From Lysobacterales bacterium (GTDB lineage: Bacteria; Pseudomonadota; Gammaproteobacteria; Xanthomonadales; SZUA-36): a stretch of 7,953 nucleotides of DNA. The notes under the pieces were generated by a model. It did no database searches. It was not told where the DNA came from and saw only the letters and a list, made by a program, of their open reading frames with translations. The DNA is taken from assembly GCA_029287515.1 (NCBI GenBank), contig JARFQZ010000123.1, forward strand, positions 1-7,953, read 5' to 3'. Positions 1-7,418 of this stretch are shown in pieces (the stretch's first letter is position 1; every line of letters starts with the position of its first letter). A program made the translations under genes and the position numbers.

Positions 1-1
1 G

Positions 2-163
2 CACGGCAAGCGCATGGACATCAATGCCTGGGTGAAGCACAAGTACCACGGCCGCTACGAGAATATCGCCGGCGAAGACCTGGACCTGCTCGACTACAGC
101 CGAATCGAATACTATGCGCGCAAGCTCACCGGTCGGCCGACACACATGATTCCAAGAAAGTGA
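2..163 (+). CDS. C-terminal end of an unrecognised protein (partial)
   Basis: An open frame enters from the left edge (first full codon at base 2) and ends at TGA 161-163, giving 53 residues that finish in THMIPRK. The visible part is hydrophilic and rich in basic and aromatic residues (WVKHKYHGRY, then RIEYYARKLTGR). It has no membrane segment and no motif I can assign to a family. The codon choice is GC-rich at third positions, like the other genes here, which supports real coding. It converges on the TM2-domain gene with only 24 bp between the two stop codons, and I see no hairpin terminator in that gap. The function is unknown because most of the gene lies outside the window. Confidence 0.6.
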   Translation, partial: HGKRMDINAWVKHKYHGRYENIAGEDLDLLDYSRIEYYARKLTGRPTHMIPRK

Positions 164-187
164 CGGCGGGACGAGGTGGGTGCTTAA

Positions 188-1729
188 TTACGGTGCCATT
201 TCCCCGTGGTTGCCTGCAGGCCAGTCAAGGAGCAGGGATTGGCATTCCGGATTGGCAATCCACTCGCTCAGGTCATCAGACCACTGGTAATAAATACTCG
301 CAGAGCTGACTTCATCGATGACACCCAGCGGGTCCACGATCATCGGATCGAGGCCTTCGTATTGCGGATCGTTTCGAATGTAATCGAGTCTTGCCCATTT
401 CAGGTACTCGGTATTCTTGAACACGAAGGCAAGCGGTGAGTATGTGGGGAGAATTTCGGGACTTGTCTCGGTTTGTTCGGCAGACCCATCCGGGCTCTCC
501 AGGTGGCAGGCGCCATCCAGGTGATGATAGACGACGACACCCCAGTCGCCTCGGTCGATAAACTCCAACGCATCAGCTTCATCGTTAGGCAAGAGGCCCT
601 GCAGAAGATTGCGGAAGTCGGCGTTCACCGTGGCGGCGTCCTCGTCGAGGTCATGGAAATACCACAAAAAGATGTCCATCTTTTTGGTCAGGTCGTTGCG
701 AAAATCTGGGTTTTCCATTCGCGCCTCCAGTCGCAAACTCGAAACGAGCGAGGGAATTTTTCCGGCGGCGGGATCGTAACTCCTCTCTTCAATCTTGGAA
801 CTGATCGTGTAACCAAAGACAGTCGCGATAACGGCGCCCACCGTCATTAACCGCAGAGTCGTGCGTCTCCCGGACAAGCTGTAGTGAAAGGACACGGCGG
901 TTATGGGCACCAGGTTGACCAGGACAACAACCCCGGCCAGCAGTGCCGTGACTGTAGTGATCAGCCCCGCGTCCAGGGGGTCGATGTATTGGTTGTTGTC
1001 CCCCCAGGCGATAACGCCCTCGATGACCACCGTGGCTGCCACGACAAGGGCCAGGGTCCAATAGGGCCTGAAGTCTTTCCAGTGGCGAAACAGACCCCAT
1101 ATGGCGCTACCGATCCGGGGCTCGTTCTCCCAGAAGTAACTCCGCATGGCCGCCACGCGCTCTATCGCTGGCCCCACTCCAGGGATCTCCAGGGCGGCGG
1201 GATGATGTGCGAGTATCCGATCAAGTGTACTGATCAGCCCGATGGCTGCCAGGACGACAATGGGAATAATAAATAGCTCCAGCGAATGCAGTTGGGCCGC
1301 AAAAAAGCCGGTCAAGAAAGGCAGGAGCCAAAATACCAGGTAATTACGATGTATGTGCCGCTTGCCCTTCTTGCTGTGCCCGCGTGCCCATGGCGCGATG
1401 TCACTCGTTGCGGGAATCAGGTAGTGATTTGGGCGAGCCTTGAAATCTTCGGCGAACCATTCGTTGCGCCGCTTTACCCATCCGGGAATCAGTGCTGCAT
1501 CCACCATAAGCAGCAGCGCATAGAAAGCAAGGTAATACAGCGATAGATCCGGCCAGCCGCCGGCGAGTACCGGGAGAACCACGAGTGCCAGAACAGCATA
1601 AAGACTGCCGGTCAGCCATTTGCCCACGTAGAAGCGGTGCGCACCGAAAAACAGTGTCAACAACCAATAGTAGGCAATGCGGGTGGAAACCGTGGGTGCG
1701 GAATCTTCCGCCATTGTCGAGTCGTTCAT
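188..1729 (-). CDS. Polytopic membrane protein with N-terminal TM2 domain and periplasmic C-terminal domain
   Basis: This is a 513-aa inner-membrane protein of unknown role. Residues 17-56 match the TM2 domain (TRIAYYWLL, then FGAHRFYVGKWLTGSLY). Further hydrophobic segments lie at about 63-82, 130-147, 152-170, 223-242, 253-278 and 292-309, about eight in all. Basic loops (VKRR at 85-88, SKKGKRHIHR at 119-128, SGRRTTLR at 286-293) place those loops in the cytoplasm by the positive-inside rule. That puts the last 200 residues (about 311-513) in the periplasm. This tail is acidic and aromatic, has no recognisable domain, and holds the only two cysteines, C408 and C496. I chose ATG 1729 because AGGGG lies nine bases upstream and a TATACT box at 1765-1770 would place the transcript start just before it. 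The frame stays open to a GTG at 1825, but that extension looks non-coding and overlaps a tandem duplication. TM2 proteins are often small; this one is much longer. The gene lies beyond the AT-rich region and is probably transcribed separately from the receptor operon. TM2 assignment is firm; function is not. Confidence 0.85.
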   Translation of the reverse strand: MNDSTMAEDSAPTVSTRIAYYWLLTLFFGAHRFYVGKWLTGSLYAVLALVVLPVLAGGWPDLSLYYLAFYALLLMVDAALIPGWVKRRNEWFAEDFKARPNHYLIPATSDIAPWARGHSKKGKRHIHRNYLVFWLLPFLTGFFAAQLHSLELFIIPIVVLAAIGLISTLDRILAHHPAALEIPGVGPAIERVAAMRSYFWENEPRIGSAIWGLFRHWKDFRPYWTLALVVAATVVIEGVIAWGDNNQYIDPLDAGLITTVTALLAGVVVLVNLVPITAVSFHYSLSGRRTTLRLMTVGAVIATVFGYTISSKIEERSYDPAAGKIPSLVSSLRLEARMENPDFRNDLTKKMDIFLWYFHDLDEDAATVNADFRNLLQGLLPNDEADALEFIDRGDWGVVVYHHLDGACHLESPDGSAEQTETSPEILPTYSPLAFVFKNTEYLKWARLDYIRNDPQYEGLDPMIVDPLGVIDEVSSASIYYQWSDDLSEWIANPECQSLLLDWPAGNHGEMAP

Positions 1730-1764
1730 TAGCCGTCGCCCCTGACTGGTCGTTGTAGGCGACA

Positions 1765-1770
1765 AGTATA
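1765..1770 (-). promoter_or_regulatory. Candidate -10 box (TATACT) for the TM2-domain gene
   Basis: On the minus strand TATACT matches the sigma-70 -10 consensus at five of six positions. It lies 35 bases before the ATG at 1729, giving a predicted leader of roughly 30 nt. No good -35 hexamer is present at 16-18 bp spacing, so this would be a weak or activator-dependent promoter. Its position argues against translation from the upstream GTG at 1825. This is inferred from sequence only. Confidence 0.3.
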
Positions 1771-1806
1771 GACAGCCAGGCTGAGCAAGCCAGTCCCAAG
1801 CACTTT

Positions 1807-1836
1807 CCACAAACCTGGTGGCCACAAACCTGGTGG
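1807..1836. repeat. Perfect 15-bp tandem duplication
   Basis: CCACAAACCTGGTGG occurs twice in direct tandem, at 1807-1821 and 1822-1836, with no mismatch. The second unit overlaps the first two bases of the left inverted-repeat arm (1835-1848). The duplication lies upstream of the chosen start of the TM2-domain gene. It creates the GTG at 1825 that artificially extends that reading frame. It could be a slippage product or a footprint of the rearrangement that truncated copy B. Confidence 0.85.
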
Positions 1837-2070
1837 GTCGGACCAGCGTAGCTTGCTGTTAAATATAACTATTTAACTGAAAACCGAGGGGTTTAAGTTT
1901 TTAAACTGCCTGTATGGCGGCATAGACGGCCGGTTTAAGTATTTCGCCATAACTAAAGACCAAGGTTATCCGGCCCATCTTTGGCTCAAAAAAATGACAT
2001 CCAAGCTCATTTAGCATGTCATACGGCACATAAGCCTCAGCTCTTTCATGGGTTTCCGCTGGTCCGACCC
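1835..2070. repeat. Perfect 14-bp inverted repeat bounding an AT-rich, gene-poor 236-bp segment
   Basis: The left arm GGGTCGGACCAGCG (1835-1848) and the right arm CGCTGGTCCGACCC (2057-2070) are exact reverse complements. Each contains a near-palindromic core, GGTC-G-GACC. The 208 bp between them are clearly richer in A and T than the flanking genes. They include a 7-bp inverted pair (1913-1919 with 1945-1951), the palindrome-like GTTTAAGTTTTTAAAC (1891-1906) and two copies of GGTTTAAGT (1890 and 1932). No transposase frame is present. The right arm coincides with the point where homology of truncated copy B to its family is lost. The layout fits a miniature inverted-repeat element, a pair of REP-like sequences, or the scar of a larger element. 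I see no convincing target-site duplication next to the arms, so the mobile-element reading remains inference; the repeat itself is certain. Confidence 0.75.
1987..2022 (-). terminator. Possible intrinsic terminator after the receptor/TPR operon
   Basis: On the minus strand ATGACAT (2022-2016) pairs perfectly with ATGTCAT (2000-1994), and an inner GCT/AGC pairing is possible within the 15-nt gap. A run of six further T residues (1993-1988) follows the second arm. The stem is AT-rich and therefore weak, and the stop codon of copy B (TAA, 2013-2011) lies in its loop. It is placed correctly to end transcription of the operon before the TM2-domain gene. It could also be incidental structure in an AT-rich segment. 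Confidence 0.35.
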
Positions 2071-2361
2071 TATCCCCCGGTTTTCGATCTTCTTGCCGGT
2101 GAAGCGGGTAATCGATTCTTCGCGTGCGACCTCGACTTCACGTTTCAAACCCTCGGGCGTGATCTCGAAAGCCCAGGACAGGACCAGAGCTGGAATGAAG
2201 GCAATCGCGAGAGCAATTATGACAATACGGATGGCCATATCGCCGAAACCGAAGGCCGGGAAGATGGTCTCCACCACCTGGACGATCGGCCAGGCCGTGA
2301 CGATGTATGCCGTGGCGACGCGCAGAACGTTGCGGCGCCTGAGTTTTGTGATCCATCTCAC
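2011..2361 (-). pseudogene. Truncated paralogue (copy B) of the TolB-like/TPR membrane protein: N-terminal membrane domain only
   Basis: This encodes 116 aa where the intact neighbour A has 737. Residues 7-94 align without gaps to the start of A: LRRRNVLRVATAY against LRRRNVFRVAIAY, FPAFGFGD against FPMFGFGD, and FEITPEGLK against FEFTPEGLK, ending at GKKIEN against GKQLDR. Homology stops there, just before the third membrane segment. The last 20 or so residues (from IGSDQ) are read through the right arm of the 14-bp inverted repeat and into AT-rich DNA. The TolB-like and TPR regions are absent, and nothing resembling them remains between here and the TM2-domain gene, so the 3' part was deleted rather than merely interrupted. 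I chose GTG 2361-2359 as the start: it overlaps the stop of A (GTGA) and has GGAG eight bases upstream. A TTG at 2388 is a longer alternative without support. The reading frame up to the break is intact, so a short two-helix membrane protein could still be made; decay is more likely. Confidence 0.7.
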
Positions 2362-4571
2362 GACCGCTGCTCCATGACGCCCTGGCAAGTCTCCAGCATC
2401 GGTTGCCAGTCGTCTGGCACCGGGTTATTGAAGCAGATCAATTGCAGGATTTTTTCGTGTTCAATGCTCAGCAGATCTTCAATTTCCTGGCGGAGCGCGA
2501 CAAAGCGCTGATCCTCATGCAAATGTTCAAACCCCGGGTCATCAAGAAACATTGGCCATCGCAGACCGTGCCGGACGGCTTTCTGTAATGCCTGGATGGC
2601 GCTGTCGGGATTATGATCGAATGCAGCAAGCATGGCTTCCTCCATGTCCCGGTAAGAACTGACTTCTCCGGCTGCCCGACGTGCATCATGTTCCGTTCTG
2701 GCAAGCTGTGCGGCTGCCTGCGCGCCCTCTTCGTCGCCCGCATTGCGGCGAAGGAAGGCCAGCTGCATCGTAAAGTAGGGCCCGAACGAACGGCCCTCAG
2801 GAGCCAGGTCAAGGGCACGCTCGTACATCATCCGCGCCTGTTCCAGGCGGCCAGCGTAGTAGAAAATTTCCCCCGCATCCGCAACCATCGCGACGGAGTC
2901 CGGGGAGAGCTGAACCTCTCTTTGCGATACCTGGACGGCCTCCTCCCAGCGACCTTCGTTCGCATCGATCCAGTGGGCGACTCTGGACGCTGCAATGCGC
3001 CGCGCCTCTTCGTATTCACCCACCAGGGCCAGGATGTTCCATGCATGGGAATGTCCGTCACGCAGTGATTGAAGGGCCCAGTACAGCGCCTGCGCAAGCT
3101 CTCCTTCCCCAAAAAATGACGCCCGGACGTGCATCCTTCTCCCCGCTGTAGGGCTTTGGGCGATCAGCTGCTCGGCGATCTCGTGGGCCTCTTCGAACCG
3201 CCCGCGCTCAATCAGCCAATAGGCAAGGCTCGTGCGGGCGACGATGGACAGGGGATCGATCAGCAACATCTGCTCGAGGACCGCGTGCGCCTCCTCGTAG
3301 CGGCCAAGTCGGTTCAGTCCGATACGTAACCATTGCATGGCATCGATGTAATTCGGGTTCACTGCCAGGGCTTTCCGGGCGTGCGCGATCGTAGCCTCCG
3401 GATCATTGGCGTATTGCGCCAGCAAGGCCCGGCCCGCATGCGCCTCGGCCAGGTCAGGCTCCAGTGCCTGCGCACGGTTCAGGTGCCGGATGGCGGTTCG
3501 CCGCGCCCGTTCCCGGTCGGAAGAGACGTACGAGGTCAGCAGCATGGTGGATATGGCCAGTTGCGCGTGGGCCGGTGCAAATCCGTCGTCCTGGTGTACG
3601 GCGCGTTCGAGGTGGCGAATCGCTTCCTCAATGTCGTCGCGATTGCGGTGATGGATCAGGTCACGCCCCTGGAGGTAGGCGTCATAGGCCGCGCTACTGA
3701 CCGCTTTGCTCGCAGTGGGCTGCCGTGAGTCTCCCGAGTCGAGCGCCATTTCCATTTTCAACGCCGCGCCGATCGCCGCGGCAATTTCTTCCTGTACGGC
3801 GAAGATGTCGTCCAGGGTGCGGTCAAAATTTTCCGACCACAGATGGGTGTCTGAGCGTGCTTCGATCAACTGTGCGGTGATGCGCACCCGGTCGCCGGCT
3901 TTGCGCACCGAACCCTCCAGCACGTGGGCCACATTCAATTGCCGCGCCACCTCGGGAATGGCTATGTCCTTACCCTTGAAGGAAAACGCCGAGGAACGCG
4001 AGATCACCCGCAATTCCGGAATCCTGGCCAGTAAGTTGAGCAGTTCTTCTGAAATTCCGTCGGAAAAGTATTCCTGTTCAGGTTCGGCACTCAGGTTGAC
4101 GAATGGCAGCACTGCGATGGATTTTTCGCCATAGGACTCCACCAGTGCCTCGGAGCGAGCCTGTTGCGCGGTTTCCTCCACCAGTTCCGCATCCCGCGCC
4201 GGCTCCAGCACGAACTTGTCGACGGCGAAGTAGCCCAGGGCCAGTGCCAACAGCACGATGATGATGCGGTCCAGTTGCTTGCCGCTCTTGCGGGTAACCG
4301 GCAGCGTACGGTCGATGTCCCTTTCGAGTTTCAACCCCTCGGGGGTGAATTCGAACACCCAGGAAAAAACAAGGAACAGCGGGAATCCGATGGCCAGGAT
4401 GATGACGGCGATTCGAGCTGGAGCGTCCCCGAAGCCGAACATTGGAAACAGTGTCCCGGCTACTTCGGTCAGCAGCCAGGCGCCGGCCAGATAGGCAATG
4501 GCCACCCGGAATACGTTGCGACGCCGCAGCTCTTCGATGATGCTTGGTTTTAAATCCCTGCGTATCACCAT
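2358..4571 (-). CDS. Inner-membrane-anchored TolB/FlgO-like domain protein with TPR repeats (copy A)
   Basis: This is a 737-aa protein predicted to sit in the inner membrane with most of its mass in the periplasm. Hydrophobic segments lie at about 20-44, 52-73 and 101-120. The basic stretches LRRRNVFR (15-22) and the 81-102 region are predicted cytoplasmic, which leaves everything after residue 120 outside. Residues 150-270 match the TolB N-terminal/FlgO-like domain: IAVLPFVNLS at 152-161, FSDGISEELLNLLARI at 169-184, SRSSAFSFKGKD at 191-202, GSVRKAGDRVRITAQLIEA at 220-238 and HLWSENFDR at 243-251. In related proteins this domain often accompanies TPRs, and no catalytic residues are expected. 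TPR-like helical repeats run from about 295 to 650, with typical A-x-LEPD or L-DPLS turns. A conserved tail at 712-729 carries C713 and C729, the only cysteines in the protein. The gene starts 9 bp after the receptor stop with no clear ribosome binding site, so it is probably translated by coupling. Its TGA overlaps the GTG of copy B. Family placement is solid. A role as periplasmic scaffold or partner of the receptor is inference from the operon. Confidence 0.88.
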   Translation of the reverse strand: MVIRRDLKPSIIEELRRRNVFRVAIAYLAGAWLLTEVAGTLFPMFGFGDAPARIAVIILAIGFPLFLVFSWVFEFTPEGLKLERDIDRTLPVTRKSGKQLDRIIIVLLALALGYFAVDKFVLEPARDAELVEETAQQARSEALVESYGEKSIAVLPFVNLSAEPEQEYFSDGISEELLNLLARIPELRVISRSSAFSFKGKDIAIPEVARQLNVAHVLEGSVRKAGDRVRITAQLIEARSDTHLWSENFDRTLDDIFAVQEEIAAAIGAALKMEMALDSGDSRQPTASKAVSSAAYDAYLQGRDLIHHRNRDDIEEAIRHLERAVHQDDGFAPAHAQLAISTMLLTSYVSSDRERARRTAIRHLNRAQALEPDLAEAHAGRALLAQYANDPEATIAHARKALAVNPNYIDAMQWLRIGLNRLGRYEEAHAVLEQMLLIDPLSIVARTSLAYWLIERGRFEEAHEIAEQLIAQSPTAGRRMHVRASFFGEGELAQALYWALQSLRDGHSHAWNILALVGEYEEARRIAASRVAHWIDANEGRWEEAVQVSQREVQLSPDSVAMVADAGEIFYYAGRLEQARMMYERALDLAPEGRSFGPYFTMQLAFLRRNAGDEEGAQAAAQLARTEHDARRAAGEVSSYRDMEEAMLAAFDHNPDSAIQALQKAVRHGLRWPMFLDDPGFEHLHEDQRFVALRQEIEDLLSIEHEKILQLICFNNPVPDDWQPMLETCQGVMEQRS

Positions 4572-4580
4572 CGCCGCGTG

Positions 4581-7418
4581 TCAGAATTTCGCTGACAGCC
4601 TCAAATAATAGCTGCGTCCGAATACGTCGTACAGATTCTCATCTGTATTGTTGTTCCATCCCTGGTCCGCCATCATCACCGGCTCGGTATCCAGCAGGTT
4701 ACTCACTCCGGTACGAAGCTGGTAGCGCTCGCGAAACGTATAGGCGAAACCGAGGTCGAGATAGTGCCGGTCCGGAACATCCGGGATGGCGAGGTCCGGG
4801 TCCGGATTGCCCCACAGCCAGGATCCCAGCGGGGCGGCATTGTCCATGCCGCTGATCCAGCGCCAGGTCAGCTGCGCCTCGAAGGGGCCGGACAGGTAGT
4901 TGAACTGAGTGGTCACCCGGTCCTCCGGATTGCTGATGTTGGCGCAAGGCCAGCCGAACAGGCCCGAGCATTCCAGGATTTCCGAAACGGGATTTTCCTG
5001 GTTTTGCAGCGACAGCAGGTGGGTCCAGTACAGGTTCACGTTCAGGTAGGCATACCTGCCTGGAATGGCGAGCCAGTCTGGCAACTCGGACTGGTACTGG
5101 ATCTGCGTGTCGACACCGCTGGTTTCCAGCAGGCCACGGTTGCTGGTCAACTCCCACATCTCGGCAACGTTGCCGGTCTCATCGCGGACCAGGTTTTCAC
5201 AAAATACATTCTCGGAATTGCCCTCATCGAAACAGATGATGTCGGCGAATATGTCCCCGATCGTATCCGTCACTCGCATCCTGAAATAGTCGACTGTGAA
5301 TACCCAGTTGGACAACGCTGCCGGCTCAAAGATGAATCCTGCGGTCCAGGTCTTGCCTTCCTCGGGCAACAGATCGGGATTACCTCCCCAGTAGAAATCG
5401 ACCGAGTAAAACGGTGTCGCCTCGAACACGCCGATCTGGTCCTCGGGCAGCCCCTGTATCAGGCATTTATCGGCCACGTCATTGCTCAGCGGGTCAGCTG
5501 AAGCAGAACACGGATCCTGTCCACTGGTATTGATCCAAAAACTCTCGGTCTTACCCTGTTCCTCGAACAGTTCCTGGCTGTTGGGAGATCGAATGCTGCG
5601 TTGGTGCATTGCCCGCAGGGTCAGGCCTTCGAAGAATTCCCAGGCAAAGCCGGCCTTGTAGGTCCAGTACCCTTCGGAGTAATTGCTCTTGGTGTAGCGT
5701 GCGCCCAGTTCCAGCTCGAGGCGCTCGGCGCCCTTTTTCCCCTCTAGCAGGGGAACCAGGGCCTCGCCGTAGATCTCCCAGATCCGCTCGACACCCTCGA
5801 CCGGGGCGGATCCGGACCAACCCAGAGCATCACCGCTGAACAGGGCTTCGTCCGAACGGAAATAGGTATCGTCGCTACGCCACTCCGCGCCGAAGGCCAC
5901 GTTCAGCGGGCCGGCCCAGGTATCGACAGGCGCGCCGCTGACGTAGCCGCTGGCCAGCCAGAAGGTCCGTTCGGTCACGTTCTCGTAGGGAGGGAACCGG
6001 AGGAAATCGGCTGCCTCCTGGGAAATATTCCCCTCGCCGAATGCATTGACCGGCACGCAGCCGCCGGACGGGTCGTAGCACTCACGCGTCTGCGGATCGA
6101 CCAGCAGACCTTGCTGATAACGTGATCGCGAAACGTCATTGTGCAGGTAACGGACCGCGTCGCTGCTGGTCCAGGTCAGCCAGGCATCCATGGTCCAGCC
6201 GTCACCGAAAGCACCCCGGACACCCGCGACGAGACGCGCGTAATCCTGCTCCAGGTTCGCAATCCGCTCTCCCACCTCGAGCATCCGCCGGCTGAAACGG
6301 AAGCAGGCAAAGTTCTCGGCGCAGGCGTAGTGTTCACTGAACAGCTGACGGGTTTCCGGCGCCAGCACCGGATTGTCCAGGTTGACCTCCGCACTAATGT
6401 TGGCCGGTATGGCCGCCAGATTCTGGCCGGAGTCGTTGCGAATGAAGCTCGCCTCGAAGTAGGCCTCGAATTGATCGCCGATCTCGCGGTATCCCAGTGC
6501 GCCCAGAGCGTATCGCGTCAGCGGGATCTGCAGATAATTCACCGGCGCGTAGTTATACGAGTCCTCAGACCAGTCGAATGCCCGCGGCGTCCCATCGGGA
6601 TTGAAGGTCACCTGCTCCGGACCGGAACCAAAATCCACGCGAGGCCAGGTTATCAGTCCCGCTGGCACCCTGGAGCTACCCCCCTGCACAAGGTTGCCCT
6701 CCCAGTCGTCGAACCAGGGGTAGCGCGTGAATTCACGCTCACCGGCCAAGAGCGGTTCGCGGTCGAGATAATTGGCATAAACGGCGATGTTGCCGGTACC
6801 GTTGGAAAAATCATGCCCCCAGGCGAAGTTGATATCAAAGCTTTCAGCGTCGCCTTGCTCGGTGACGCTGTACCCCGCCTCCAGGCCGAAGCCCGTGAAG
6901 TCGCGCCTGGTAATGAAGTTGACCACCCCTGCGATGGCGTCGGAGCCATAGACGGCGGAGGTGCCGCCGGTGATGATTTCGACACGCTCGATCAGGAAGC
7001 GTGGAATATTGTTGAGGTTCACCGCGTTACCGGTGCCCGAAGGCGCCATCCGACGACCGTTCAGCAGAACGAGAGAACGTCCGGCACCCAGGCCGCGCAG
7101 ATCGACCTGCGCCGTACCATTGCCGGGATTGTTCGAGGCCCGCCCGAAGGCGGGAAAAACCTGGGGCATCAGGTTGAGGGTGTCCTCAAGCGTCGACTGA
7201 CTGGTGAATTCGATGAGTTCTTCGCTAACAGTTGTCAGGGGGCTGGGCGTGTTGAAATCCCGTCGCATGATGCGGGTGCCGGTTACAATCACCTCCTCCA
7301 TGACGGCTTCGTCACTGGAGGCCTCCGACGGCGCGCTATCGCGCTGCTGTGCGGCGATCGCAGGTGAGAAAATAAAAACAAGAGGGCAAATAAGGGCCAA
7401 GAACCTCTGCCGGATCAT
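4581..7418 (-). CDS. TonB-dependent outer-membrane receptor
   Basis: This is a 945-aa outer-membrane active transporter, energised by TonB-ExbB-ExbD from the inner membrane. Residues 1-23 form a signal peptide (basic MIRQR, a hydrophobic core, then SPAIAA before QQRD). A TonB-box-like segment, EEVIVTGTRI, lies at 41-50. The plug runs to about 165 and shows LRGLGAGRSLVLLNGRR at 107-123 and the classic IERVEIITGGTSAVYGSDAI further on. The rest is the 22-strand barrel, rich in alternating aromatic residues and ending in YYLRLSAKF; the terminal Phe is the usual barrel-assembly signal. The mature protein has exactly ten cysteines in five close pairs: 366/372, 447/454, 637/652, 729/740 and 817/825. 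All are in probable loops, which suggests disulfide-stabilised extracellular loops. ATG 7418 is chosen because AGGAGG lies six bases upstream and a signal peptide follows directly. The frame is open a further 72 codons upstream but that part looks non-coding. It is first in an apparent operon with copies A and B. The substrate (siderophore, oligosaccharide, peptide or other) cannot be told from sequence. Confidence 0.95.
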   Translation of the reverse strand: MIRQRFLALICPLVFIFSPAIAAQQRDSAPSEASSDEAVMEEVIVTGTRIMRRDFNTPSPLTTVSEELIEFTSQSTLEDTLNLMPQVFPAFGRASNNPGNGTAQVDLRGLGAGRSLVLLNGRRMAPSGTGNAVNLNNIPRFLIERVEIITGGTSAVYGSDAIAGVVNFITRRDFTGFGLEAGYSVTEQGDAESFDINFAWGHDFSNGTGNIAVYANYLDREPLLAGEREFTRYPWFDDWEGNLVQGGSSRVPAGLITWPRVDFGSGPEQVTFNPDGTPRAFDWSEDSYNYAPVNYLQIPLTRYALGALGYREIGDQFEAYFEASFIRNDSGQNLAAIPANISAEVNLDNPVLAPETRQLFSEHYACAENFACFRFSRRMLEVGERIANLEQDYARLVAGVRGAFGDGWTMDAWLTWTSSDAVRYLHNDVSRSRYQQGLLVDPQTRECYDPSGGCVPVNAFGEGNISQEAADFLRFPPYENVTERTFWLASGYVSGAPVDTWAGPLNVAFGAEWRSDDTYFRSDEALFSGDALGWSGSAPVEGVERIWEIYGEALVPLLEGKKGAERLELELGARYTKSNYSEGYWTYKAGFAWEFFEGLTLRAMHQRSIRSPNSQELFEEQGKTESFWINTSGQDPCSASADPLSNDVADKCLIQGLPEDQIGVFEATPFYSVDFYWGGNPDLLPEEGKTWTAGFIFEPAALSNWVFTVDYFRMRVTDTIGDIFADIICFDEGNSENVFCENLVRDETGNVAEMWELTSNRGLLETSGVDTQIQYQSELPDWLAIPGRYAYLNVNLYWTHLLSLQNQENPVSEILECSGLFGWPCANISNPEDRVTTQFNYLSGPFEAQLTWRWISGMDNAAPLGSWLWGNPDPDLAIPDVPDRHYLDLGFAYTFRERYQLRTGVSNLLDTEPVMMADQGWNNNTDENLYDVFGRSYYLRLSAKF

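Noticed and set aside
1730..1825. A 32-residue N-terminal extension of the TM2-domain protein from a GTG at 1825.
   Set aside because: The GTG exists because of the 15-bp duplication and lies upstream of the candidate TATACT box. ATG 1729 has a Shine-Dalgarno and gives a normal TM2 N-terminus.
1837..2056. A tRNA or small RNA gene in the AT-rich non-coding segment.
   Set aside because: I found no cloverleaf pattern or T-loop signature. The visible hairpins are short and AT-rich and do not match a known RNA family.
1981..2511. A 176-codon plus-strand frame spanning the AT-rich region, copy B and the end of copy A.
   Set aside because: It is antisense to recognised family sequence in B and A, crosses their junction, and its product has no recognisable features.
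6141..7367. A long open frame on the plus strand, antisense to the receptor (408 codons).
   Set aside because: It lies wholly opposite a clear TonB receptor. Its translation is low-complexity and rich in Arg, Gly and Val with no domain, as expected from the complement of a GC-rich gene.
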